DNA of 64,000 nucleotides from Nitrospirota bacterium (GTDB lineage: Bacteria; Nitrospirota; Thermodesulfovibrionia; UBA6902): positions 79,049-143,048 of the forward strand of contig JACRHD010000025.1 of the NCBI GenBank assembly GCA_016234115.1, written 5' to 3'. Shown piece by piece: positions 53,955-61,341 of this stretch. Below the pieces are notes generated by a model that worked only from the letters and a program-made list of their open reading frames with translations, was not told the DNA's origin and did not search any database. The position numbers and the translations under genes are program-made. Every line of letters begins with the position of its first letter. Within the stretch, counting starts at the first letter, position 1.

Positions 53955-54226
53955 TCAATGGACGCCGTTATACTCCTTCACATCGAGTTTCATTTTATCG
54001 ACAGCCTTGGGGTCGTGCAGGGACAAAAAAATAGAGTCATCTTCGGGCCTGTTACCTTGGACATCTGAAACGTGAACACGTTCTGTTTATGCTCACCGTT
54101 TGACAGTCTGACCACTTGCCTTCAGACGGCTCTATAAATTTTGATGCGACGCCCCGGTAGACGTCAAACCTTGGAGCTCTTTTTATCTTGGAGTTTCGGC
54201 AGATGTTTCAGGCTTCCTTCCCCCAT
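53955..54226 (-). pseudogene. Frameshifted remnant of a small protein
   Basis: Coding-like peptide runs follow each other on the minus strand in different frames. They are SLKHLPKLQDK, then APRFDVYRGVASKFIEPSEG, then VRLSNGEHKQNVFTFQMSKV, then EDDSIFLSLHDPKAVDKMKL ending DVKEYNGVH and stop. At least three frame changes are needed to join them, so this is a decayed gene. No family recognised. It lies directly downstream of the BNR-propeller gene on the same strand. Confidence 0.5.
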
Positions 54227-54347
54227 CACAATCGGAAGGCTTGCTCACCGCATCCGACTCCCACTCCTTACCAATTTGCTTGGTCCTCCGGTTTTATTCC
54301 GCTCCAGGGTATCGCAAACTGTTCTCTCATATTTATTATAGCTCGTT

Positions 54348-56006
54348 TTACTGCTTTGTCAATCCCACCGGCTGCTGCGCCAGTCTCTTTGAAAGACAGG
54401 AGCCTGTCAGCGCGTCGATGCCGGCGGTAAGCTCCTGCAGGCGGAGCTCCTTATTTGTCCTCTCCGCAATATCTTCGGGAGGAGACAGGAGCATTTCGAT
54501 CTGGACCCTTCTTCTCTCGAAATAAAGCCTCGTGACCTCATTCAGCACATCATCCCTGAGCTCGACCATGAGCTTTGATCTTGAATCTATCGACGTCTGA
54601 TCATTGTTCCAGATAAGATCGCCCAGCTCCCACGTAACGGACACCGACCAGTCTTTGTCCCTGTCATGAGTCAAATCGTCATCGGTATATTTTTCATCTT
54701 TCGTGCTGTAGAAATATGTGCTCTTCTGCCATGACCTGTTCTTACTGTATGAAAACGACAGGTCCGGCAGCCATGCCTTATTTGCCGCGGCCTTCCTCCA
54801 CTTTTCTATTTTCCCTGGCGATACCTCCGCGTAGGCTACTGCTTCGGCCCGGATTTCCTCTATAGTGGGTTCATGATCAAACCTTGAGATCACACTCTGA
54901 AAGTCAACATCGCCGCCCCGTGAATGCGGCTGTATTTTTGGGACGGTTTTGTATATGCCTTTTCCCGTTGCGGCCCAGAGGGTCGCGTGGCTGTGCCGGA
55001 GACCTGGAGAAAAGGCAAGGGCTCTCACATCGTCTGAACCCAGTCCTTCATAAATTTCATTCCAGTCGTCGGAGGCCCTGTGATATTGAAAGGCCCCTTT
55101 TTCCGTAGAGGCAAATATGCCGTCGGCGTAACCGGGGCTCATCGTAATCTGCCGTATTTCCCGGCTGAGAAGGCCCGCCTCTCCCGCGGCCTTCCATGAG
55201 GAGCCGCTGTCTTCAGAGATCAAAAGACCTTTAGAGGTTCCGAGGTATATCCTGCTGCTGTCGGACGGATCAACCGCGACGTCTCTCATCCTTGCCCCGG
55301 CGCCTGCTTCTTCATCGTCTGTTTCTTTCTCTTCAATCAGCGCACCATTTTCTTCTACGGCAGCTATGACGCCGAGTATCCTCTGCCAGCCGGTCCCGTA
55401 GTCTGCGCTTTTGTACAGTCCCGTCTCTGTGGCCGCATACAGGGTCCTCGCCGGCTGCCCCGCTATGGCGATGGATGTAACAATTGTCCCTGGTATGCCT
55501 TTTCCCCTTTCCCAGTCCTTCCCGTTATTCTCTGTCCGGTATGTCCCTGAACCGGCGCCGATAAATATCACCCCCGGTTTCCCTGGATCGACAGCGACCG
55601 AGAAAACAGAGTCTTCCGGCCCCCCGACTCCCGTGAATATCCTTGTCCAGTGTATCCCGCTGTCCCCGCTTCTGTACAGCCCTCCTGTTGTTCCGGCCAG
55701 AACTGTTCCCTCTTCAGACGCCACAAGCGCGGTTACAGTATTTCCCGTCCCCATTAACGATAAGATTTCCTCCCAGGTTTTTCCGCCGTCGGTTGTTTTA
55801 TATACGGAAGTCGCGGAGCCCACATAGACGGTTTCCTGACTGTCAAACCCAACCGCCACCCTCCGGAGGTCGGAATTCCTGATGCCTCCGCTTACCTCCT
55901 TCCAGACAATGTCCTTCATCCCGGCGTTTAAAACCGCGCCTGTTACCAGATGGATCAGCAGACAGGCTGCTGCAATCAGAGAAATTCGATGTCCCCTCAT
56001 ACGCAA
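54348..56006 (-). CDS. BNR/YCF48-like propeller protein with C-terminal helical domain
   Basis: A 552-residue exported protein. The signal segment is at about 8-28 (ISLIAAACLLIHLVTGAV). Residues 30-360 are BNR-type propeller repeats: VYVGSATSVYKTTDGGKTWE, TVLAGTTGGLYRSGDSGIHW, LYAATETGLYKSADYGTGWQ. Residues 365-552 form a different domain: WRKAAANKAWLPDLSFSYSK, WSVSVTWELGDLIWNNDQ and VLNEVTRLYFERRRVQIEML, similar in feel to TolC-type outer-membrane repeats. Probably a periplasmic or outer-membrane complex component; function unknown. Confidence 0.7.
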   Translation of the reverse strand: MRMRGHRISLIAAACLLIHLVTGAVLNAGMKDIVWKEVSGGIRNSDLRRVAVGFDSQETVYVGSATSVYKTTDGGKTWEEILSLMGTGNTVTALVASEEGTVLAGTTGGLYRSGDSGIHWTRIFTGVGGPEDSVFSVAVDPGKPGVIFIGAGSGTYRTENNGKDWERGKGIPGTIVTSIAIAGQPARTLYAATETGLYKSADYGTGWQRILGVIAAVEENGALIEEKETDDEEAGAGARMRDVAVDPSDSSRIYLGTSKGLLISEDSGSSWKAAGEAGLLSREIRQITMSPGYADGIFASTEKGAFQYHRASDDWNEIYEGLGSDDVRALAFSPGLRHSHATLWAATGKGIYKTVPKIQPHSRGGDVDFQSVISRFDHEPTIEEIRAEAVAYAEVSPGKIEKWRKAAANKAWLPDLSFSYSKNRSWQKSTYFYSTKDEKYTDDDLTHDRDKDWSVSVTWELGDLIWNNDQTSIDSRSKLMVELRDDVLNEVTRLYFERRRVQIEMLLSPPEDIAERTNKELRLQELTAGIDALTGSCLSKRLAQQPVGLTKQ

Positions 56007-56311
56007 ATCTCCTTTTCATTCAGAAAAATTTTTGTTAACTCCTCACTTCAGCCGGAAGCCCGCCGTACCTTATCCCCCCTTTCCCTCTGTTTATGATCTT
56101 TTCAATTAAGCAGGAACCGGCCCGTAATGTCATAGTGACGGATAACGGGTAATTAATTCCTGACCGTTGTTCCTCTTATAATTTGAATAATGCGGGCTGA
56201 GTCGACTAAAGCCATGTCCCTATGACTGGTGATATTATATGAATCGGTAAAGAGGCGGTCAAGAGAAAAATGATTTAATGATTTAAGTTGTAACCCCTTC
56301 AAGGGTCACAC
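56007..56311. other. Intergenic region without genes
   Basis: 305 bp, A/T-rich. Only a short hairpin ACCCCTTCAAGGGT near 56292-56305 stands out; it could terminate the propeller-side transcript weakly. Confidence 0.5.
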
Positions 56312-56893
56312 TCACGCTTCCCCGTCAAACAGTCTGCTCAACTCCCCTGGGTAGACCTTCCGCTCTTTTTCAGGGGCAGGATTAATTACATCAGGCCATT
56401 TGTCCGGGAAGGGGCCGGCGCCTTCCTTTGCGACAGATGAGGGCGAAGGGTCTTTCATCCTGAATTTATCACGGATATTCAACTTATCGACTCCATAGCA
56501 AAACTCAATCTGTATCCCATTGGGGTCGGTAGAAAATATGGAGTGGATGAACCCGTTGTCTATCGCCTCCGTGACCCATACGCCTGCGGCGGAGAGCCTG
56601 TCCTTCAACTGCCAGAACTGCTCCCTGTCCGCAAGCTCCATACAAACATGATCGAAGACGATAGGCCCTTTAGCGGGCCGGCCCGGGTCCTTGTCAGGCA
56701 CAGGCGCGGCCTCCGGCCACTCGAAAAACGCTATCATCGAGCCTTCCGACAATTCGAAAAAATATTGCCTGTTTCCCCTTTTCCCGAGCCCCGCGATTAA
56801 TTTCATACCGAGCAGGTCTCTCCAGAAACGGATGGTGGCGTCCATATCATTTGTCGCGAGCGCTATATGGTTGACTCCTTTGTATCGTATCAT
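56312..56893 (-). CDS. VOC (glyoxalase/dioxygenase superfamily) protein
   Basis: The start is set at 56893 (MIRYKGVNHIALATNDMDAT), after GGGAGGTGCG. 193 residues. One full VOC beta-alpha-beta-beta-beta pair: VNHIALATNDMDATIRFWRD with metal His, YFFELSEGSMIAFFEWPEA, FDHVCMELADREQFWQLKD with a second His, and IFSTDPNGIQIEFCYGVD with the metal Glu. It could be a lyase, isomerase or dioxygenase. A Pro-rich C-terminal tail follows. Promoter-like TTGAAC/TATTAT lies at 56925-56952. Confidence 0.8.
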   Translation of the reverse strand: MIRYKGVNHIALATNDMDATIRFWRDLLGMKLIAGLGKRGNRQYFFELSEGSMIAFFEWPEAAPVPDKDPGRPAKGPIVFDHVCMELADREQFWQLKDRLSAAGVWVTEAIDNGFIHSIFSTDPNGIQIEFCYGVDKLNIRDKFRMKDPSPSSVAKEGAGPFPDKWPDVINPAPEKERKVYPGELSRLFDGEA

Positions 56894-56924
56894 CGCACCT
56901 CCCACGGGCTTGTATATCAGTTAT

Positions 56925-56952
56925 ATAATAAATCATAGCATGAATTGTTCAA
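56925..56952 (-). promoter_or_regulatory. Promoter candidate for VOC gene
   Basis: On the minus strand, TTGAAC (56952-56947), a 16-bp spacer and TATTAT (56930-56925), followed by a leader of about 25 nt. Confidence 0.45.
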
Positions 56953-57033
56953 GGCGGTTTCCGTATTTCGGGAATCCTTCCCGAAATAAATCCTGCCTTC
57001 CGCTTCACGCATCGGACGGGTTTAGGGAGGGAC

Positions 57034-57074
57034 TCTTTATTCCCCTCTTGAGAGGGGTGCAGGGGTGTGTTTAA
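57034..57074. repeat. Solo copy of the DUF559-cassette end repeat
   Basis: TTCCCCTCTTGAGAGGGGTG followed by CAGGGGTGTGTTT. This matches the right end of the cassette near 63520-63551 (read on its minus strand) almost base for base. Confidence 0.85.
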
Positions 57075-57157
57075 ACCAGTAACTTAATGAATACGCTTTC
57101 AGCTTCGATTGACTTTTTGGCCCGTCTCAAGTATGTTAATTATGTCGTTAAACATGT

Positions 57158-57234
<77 letters not shown>

Positions 57235-57249
57235 CTACAAATCAGGGAC

Positions 57250-57516
57250 TCACGGGAAACCGTGGGTCCTTTTGCGTAAATGGCGCAGATACCGTCTCCA
57301 GTTAATGAAAACGAAGACCGCGATTGTCAGGACAACTATTGAATATATCAAGTAATTGATCCATCGCGGCTCATCATATCCGTAATTGATTCCCAGCCTG
57401 TCGAAGACTATCTGCAACACCGGGTAGATAATTAAAAAACCGGTCAAACCTCCGAGAAAGACACCTGACGTCAATGCGTATACAAGTAATAAATATTTGT
57501 ATATTCTAATATTCAT
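57250..57516 (-). CDS. Small membrane protein of unknown function
   Basis: An 88-residue protein with hydrophobic helices at about 7-32 (YLLLVYALTSGVFLGGLTGF) and 55-72 (LIYSIVVLTIAVFVFINW), linked by a polar loop and ending in a basic tail (RRYLRHLRKR). No family recognised. It lies just downstream of the initiator tRNA on the opposite strand. Confidence 0.6.
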   Translation of the reverse strand: MNIRIYKYLLLVYALTSGVFLGGLTGFLIIYPVLQIVFDRLGINYGYDEPRWINYLIYSIVVLTIAVFVFINWRRYLRHLRKRTHGFP

Positions 57517-57594
57517 CGCCCTTGTATTATATTATTAAAATCTTCTTGATTATAATAGACGGGCATCATTTCAAGGACAAAAGGAGACGCGGGC

Positions 57595-58776
57595 ATGAAG
57601 AGGGCCGTAGAAATTGTAAGCGACGAGCTGTTTGAATGGATGAGGAATATCAGGCGGACCATTCACCAGCGGCCGGAGCTTGCCTTTGCCGAGGGAAAAA
57701 CTGCGGCGCTTATCTCCGGGGCCCTCAATGAACTCGGCATTAAACACAGGACAGGCATTGCTCAAACAGGGATCGTGGCAGAATTGATTATCGACAAAGA
57801 CGCGCCCACTGTTGCGTTGCGGGCAGATATGGACGCCTTGCCCGTGGCCGAAGAAACGGGACTTCCGTTTTCATCTCAGGCAGGGGGTACGATGCACGCC
57901 TGCGGTCACGACGGTCATGTGGCGATTGTATTGGGGGCCGCGGCCATCCTGAAAAAGGACCCTCCGGCGGGAAACGCGGTATTTATTTTCCAGCCCGCTG
58001 AAGAAACGGAGGGCGGGGCGAGGCCCATGATTGAGCAGGGCGCGCTCAGCGGCGTTGATATGATCTTCGGCGGACACATAGAGACGCATTATCTTGCCGG
58101 AGAAATCGGCATCAAACCGGGCGCGCACACGGCCTATACCGATGCCTTTGAGATCAGGATTACCGGTAAAGGCGGCCACGCGGCGCGACCTCATGAGACC
58201 GTAGACGCCGTATTGATTGCCGCCCGGCTCGTCACGGACATACAGACTATAATATCGAGAAACATCGATCCCCTTTACCCGGCTGTAATTACGGTCGGCT
58301 ACATCAGGGCCGGGACGGTGAATAACGCTATTGCCGAGAAGGCCGAATTAAAAGGCACCATAAGGACGACGGACGAGGCGATAAGGGCACAGGTGATCGA
58401 CAGGCTCAGGAGGATGACGGCTTCTTTTTCCTCACTTCACGGCGCCGACATACAATTCCGGCTCATCCCGGGGTATCCGCCGGTGATCAATGACGAACGG
58501 GCCTGCGGATTTGCAAGACGCGTCTCTGAGGAACTCGTCGGAAAGGACAATACGATTTCAATTCCCCACCCGAGTCTCGGCGGAGAGGACTTCGCTTATT
58601 ACCTGCAGGAAGTGCCCGGCTGTTTTGTAAGGCTCGGCGGAGGCATGCATGGAAGGGAGAATTTCCCTTCTCACAGCCCGAGGTTCGATTTTGACGAAGA
58701 GGTATTGAGGGTCGGCGCCGCTTACATGTCCGGGCTTGTGAGATACGCGTTAGAGGAGCTGAACGGGAAGCAATAA
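57595..58776 (+). CDS. M20D family amidohydrolase (hippurate/IAA-amino-acid hydrolase type)
   Basis: 393 residues. Metal and active-site motifs: VALRADMDALPVAEETGLPF, MHACGHDGHVAIVLGAA, FQPAEETEGGARPMIEQG, GKGGHAARPHETVDAV and HPSLGGEDFAYYLQEVPG. A dinuclear metal enzyme that cleaves N-acyl amino acids. A ribosome-binding site AAAGGAGA precedes the ATG. It is followed after 49 bp by mqnC on the same strand; no functional link is evident. Confidence 0.9.
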   Translation: MKRAVEIVSDELFEWMRNIRRTIHQRPELAFAEGKTAALISGALNELGIKHRTGIAQTGIVAELIIDKDAPTVALRADMDALPVAEETGLPFSSQAGGTMHACGHDGHVAIVLGAAAILKKDPPAGNAVFIFQPAEETEGGARPMIEQGALSGVDMIFGGHIETHYLAGEIGIKPGAHTAYTDAFEIRITGKGGHAARPHETVDAVLIAARLVTDIQTIISRNIDPLYPAVITVGYIRAGTVNNAIAEKAELKGTIRTTDEAIRAQVIDRLRRMTASFSSLHGADIQFRLIPGYPPVINDERACGFARRVSEELVGKDNTISIPHPSLGGEDFAYYLQEVPGCFVRLGGGMHGRENFPSHSPRFDFDEEVLRVGAAYMSGLVRYALEELNGKQ

Positions 58777-58824
58777 CCGGCGCCGGATGTATTTGGGGGA
58801 CCAAAGAGTATAAAATAATAATCA

Positions 58825-59967
58825 ATGAAATCCGTATCCGGACAAAAGTCTAATCGCCTTACCAGAAAAGAAGCGTTGGCCCTCCTCAAGTCCGCCGACC
58901 TGCTGGGCCTCGGCGCGCTGGCGGACAAGGCGCGGAAGAAACTCCATCCTGAGGGCATCGTCAGTTTTATCATCGACCGGAACATTAATTATACCAACGT
59001 ATGCATCAACCAGTGCAGGTTCTGCGCATTTTACCGGGATGAAGGGCATCCGGAGGCATATGTTTTAGGCAAGCGCAAACTGTTCAACAAGATCAAGGAG
59101 ACTGTTTCGTCAGGCGGCACGCAGGTCCTTATCCAGGGAGGATTGCATCCGAAGATCGACATCAATTACTATGTTGAGCTGTTGAGAGACATTAAGAAAA
59201 GATTCAAAATTCATGTCCACGGCTTCTCGCCCCCTGAGGTTTGCTATATGGCGGACAAGGCGGGGCTTTCCATAAAAAAAACTCTGCATATCCTGAAAGA
59301 GGCAGGGCTTGATTCCATTCCAGGAGGGGGCGCTGAAATACTTTCAGACAGAATTCGTGAACAGGTCAGCCCCAAAAAGATCGGCAAAGACCGGTGGCTT
59401 GAGGTTATGGAGAAAGCGCACTGCATCGGCATGAAGACAACGGCAACTATGATGTTCGGAAGCGTTGAGGGGCCGGAAGACATTATCGAGCATCTTGACG
59501 CAATACGGAAGCTTCAGGACAGGACAGGCGGGTTTACAGCATTCATACCGTGGAGTTTTCAGCCGGGGAATACCGAATTAGGGGCAAGGGTCAAGGGTCA
59601 GGGGGCAAAGAAATCAAAATTCAAAATTCAAGATTCAAAACCGGACTCGTCACTCGTCACTCGTCACTCGTCACTGTCGCCTGCGACAGCAGTCGACTAC
59701 CTGCGGGTGCTGGCGCTTTCACGGCTTTATCTGGACAATGTCCCGAATTTACAGGCCTCGTGGGTGACACAGGGGCTTAAACCTGCCCAGGTTGCGCTGA
59801 GGTTCGGGGCCAATGATTTCGGCTCTACAATGATTGAGGAAAATGTCGTGGCCGCCGCAGGCGTGAAATACAGGGTCACAATCAGCGATATCATAGGGGC
59901 CATAAAGACGGCGGGCTTTCAGCCGGCCCAAAGGGACATGTACTACCGTATTATCAGAAAAGAGTAG
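58825..59967 (+). CDS. mqnC: Cyclic dehypoxanthinyl futalosine synthase MqnC with heptamer-encoded insert
   Basis: A 380-residue radical SAM enzyme. Cluster motif C-x3-C-x2-C in NVCINQCRFCAFY, then GGTQVLIQGGLHPKIDINYY, HVHGFSPPEVCYMADKAGLS, LDSIPGGGAEILSDRI, MKTTATMMFGSVEGPEDI and FTAFIPWSFQPGNTEL. It forms the cyclic intermediate of the futalosine route to menaquinone. After NTEL about 33-35 extra residues, not expected in the family, precede PATAVDYLRVLALSRLYLDN. They are encoded by heptamer-word tracts at 59580-59677. The C-terminal part, GANDFGSTMIEENVV, is normal. Confidence 0.93.
   Translation: MKSVSGQKSNRLTRKEALALLKSADLLGLGALADKARKKLHPEGIVSFIIDRNINYTNVCINQCRFCAFYRDEGHPEAYVLGKRKLFNKIKETVSSGGTQVLIQGGLHPKIDINYYVELLRDIKKRFKIHVHGFSPPEVCYMADKAGLSIKKTLHILKEAGLDSIPGGGAEILSDRIREQVSPKKIGKDRWLEVMEKAHCIGMKTTATMMFGSVEGPEDIIEHLDAIRKLQDRTGGFTAFIPWSFQPGNTELGARVKGQGAKKSKFKIQDSKPDSSLVTRHSSLSPATAVDYLRVLALSRLYLDNVPNLQASWVTQGLKPAQVALRFGANDFGSTMIEENVVAAAGVKYRVTISDIIGAIKTAGFQPAQRDMYYRIIRKE
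59580..59677. repeat. Three consecutive heptamer tracts inside mqnC
   Basis: Words AGGGGCA, AGGGTCA, AGGGTCA, GGGGGCA; then CAAAATT, CAAAATT, CAAGATT, CAAAACC; then TCACTCG three times and TCACTGT. Fourteen or so units, a length that preserves the reading frame. The second and third word types recur in the TolB signal region. Confidence 0.92.
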
Positions 59968-60047
59968 TTGGTAGCAAGTAGTTGGTAGTTAAGGGGATAG
60001 CCTTTGAAGTCTTTCCCTTAACTACCAGCTACTAACTACTTGCTGCT
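59967..60047. repeat. Heptamer-word inverted repeat downstream of mqnC
   Basis: Left arm GTAGTTG, GTAGCAA, GTAGTTG, GTAGTTA, AGGGG; right arm CCCTT then AACTACC, AGCTACT, AACTACT, TGCTGCT. Loop of about 20 nt. Confidence 0.9.
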
Positions 60048-60063
60048 CGATTGCGTCCGCCTC

Positions 60064-60091
60064 TTGACTACTGAAGTAAGACTGTTATCAT
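60064..60091 (+). promoter_or_regulatory. Sigma-70-type promoter of the cytochrome P460 gene
   Basis: TTGACT (60064-60069), a 16-bp spacer, TATCAT (60086-60091). Predicted start near 60098, followed by AGGAGGTG. Confidence 0.6.
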
Positions 60092-60111
60092 TTCAGTCAG
60101 GAGGTGTTTAT

Positions 60112-60612
60112 ATGAAATCACTCATGACATTGCTGCTCATTCTCACACTATCAGGCATTACAGTTGCGCAGGACATGAAAGTTCAGCCTGCGCCAAACGG
60201 CATAAACATACCTGAAAAGTATAAAGACTGGCGCTTGCTTGCTCCTTCGCACCGTTCGGACAACAACACCATTCGCGCAATCCTCGGCAATGATATCGCC
60301 ATACAGGCCGCGAGAGAGGGGAAGACCAATCCCTGGCCTGACGGGACGACATTCGTGAAACTTGGATGGAAAAACAGGACCCATGAGAGATGGCCCGCTG
60401 CCTCTGTTCCGGGAGATTTTGTCCACGCGGAATTCATGATAAAGGATGCAAAGAAATACTCATCAACAGGCGGATGGGGTTTCGCCCGCTGGGTCGGCCT
60501 TGATCAAAAGCCTTACGGAAAGGACGCAGACTTTGTGCAGGAATGCTTCGGCTGTCATACACCTATGAAAGACAATGATTATGTATTCACGCGCCCGGTA
60601 GTACTTCCGTAA
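60112..60612 (+). CDS. Cytochrome P460 family protein
   Basis: The start is set at 60112, after CAGGAGGTGTTTAT. A 166-residue exported protein: signal peptide (SLMTLLLILTLSGITVA), then the P460 fold with IPEKYKDWRLLAPSHRSDNN, TIRAILGNDIAIQAAR, WPDGTTFVKLGWKNR and the heme motif C145-x2-C148-H149 (ECFGCHTPM). Cytochromes P460 oxidise hydroxylamine or bind NO in the periplasm. The heme-lysine cross-link residue cannot be assigned by eye. Confidence 0.9.
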   Translation: MKSLMTLLLILTLSGITVAQDMKVQPAPNGINIPEKYKDWRLLAPSHRSDNNTIRAILGNDIAIQAAREGKTNPWPDGTTFVKLGWKNRTHERWPAASVPGDFVHAEFMIKDAKKYSSTGGWGFARWVGLDQKPYGKDADFVQECFGCHTPMKDNDYVFTRPVVLP

Positions 60613-60678
60613 GGGGTCGGGGGGTAGGGATTAGGGGTCAGTCACCAATCCATAACCCCCAACCACTAATCCCCTGTT
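60612..60678. repeat. Heptamer-word inverted repeat between convergent genes
   Basis: Left arm AGGGGTC, GGGGGGT, AGGGATT, AGGGGTC; right arm AATCCAT, AACCCCC, AACCACT, AATCCCC. It overlaps the P460 stop and could work as a terminator. Confidence 0.85.
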
Positions 60679-60681
60679 AAT

Positions 60682-61215
60682 TCACGCTGCCTTCTTCATC
60701 TCTTCCTTAAAACCGAGGGCCTTTATCGGGCACGCGGCGACACAGGATGAACACTTGATGCAGTCGCCGTCGGTCATCGTGCCGGCCTTGTCTTCATAAG
60801 GCTTAAGCTGCATGGGACATACCTTTGCGCACAGTTTACAGTCCTTGCACTGCTCACTGACGTGAAGCGGCTTCTTCCCCTTTGAAATCCAGTTTCCCAA
60901 TGTCCCCATCGGACAGATCTGGCACCACGCCCTTGGTTTAAACACGGCTCCGAGAATAATACCGGCAGTCGTTGTTATTGTCAGAACGGTCAAAAAGGCG
61001 CGACCAATATTGTACGCACTGCCCCATGCGAAATAGACCTGGGTCCCAAGCGCGATTATGAGCATCGCGAGGATGCCGGTCCGGAAGGCATTAGTCTTGA
61101 AAAAAGAGGGTATCGATACCTTCCTGCTCAATTTACTTAAAAACAGGTCATAGAAACTCCCTCTCGGGCACATCCAGTCACACCAGGACCTTCCCCTGTA
61201 AAAAGCCAGTCCCAC
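60682..61215 (-). CDS. NapH-like membrane 4Fe-4S protein, probably 5'-truncated
   Basis: 177 residues from GTG 61215. LAFYRGRSWCDWMCPRGSFY and RAWCQICPMGTLGNW are NapH-type C-x3-CP motifs after membrane helices. Two ferredoxin clusters follow (CKDCKLCAKVCP, CIKCSSCVAACP). The frame stays open only seven codons further upstream (reading CFLVGAV), with family-like sequence. It then meets a stop at the edge of a heptamer hairpin (61238-61341), so the first membrane helix is missing. Possibly a pseudogene or a minimal electron carrier. Confidence 0.7.
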   Translation of the reverse strand: MGLAFYRGRSWCDWMCPRGSFYDLFLSKLSRKVSIPSFFKTNAFRTGILAMLIIALGTQVYFAWGSAYNIGRAFLTVLTITTTAGIILGAVFKPRAWCQICPMGTLGNWISKGKKPLHVSEQCKDCKLCAKVCPMQLKPYEDKAGTMTDGDCIKCSSCVAACPIKALGFKEEMKKAA

Positions 61216-61237
61216 GGCCCCGACCAGAAAACAGGGT

Positions 61238-61341
61238 CAAGGGGCAGGGGTCATGGGTCAAGGGTTAACAACAGGAAAAAAACAGAGGGAGGCCCGGGCT
61301 GAGAGGGTCTTTACTTGACCCTTGCCCCCTGACCCTTGCCC
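61238..61341. repeat. Heptamer-word inverted repeat, 4Fe-4S gene / hflX junction
   Basis: Left arm AGGGTCA, AGGGGCA, GGGGTCA, TGGGTCA, AGGGTTA; right arm TTGACCC, TTGCCCC, CTGACCC, TTGCCCC. Loop of about 45 nt. It adjoins the hflX stop on one side and the truncated 5' end of the 4Fe-4S gene on the other. Confidence 0.9.

Noticed and set aside
54141..54525. Forward-strand short frames near 54.2 kb
   Set aside because: They have no ribosome-binding sites and oppose the propeller gene end and the frameshifted remnant, which read better on the minus strand.
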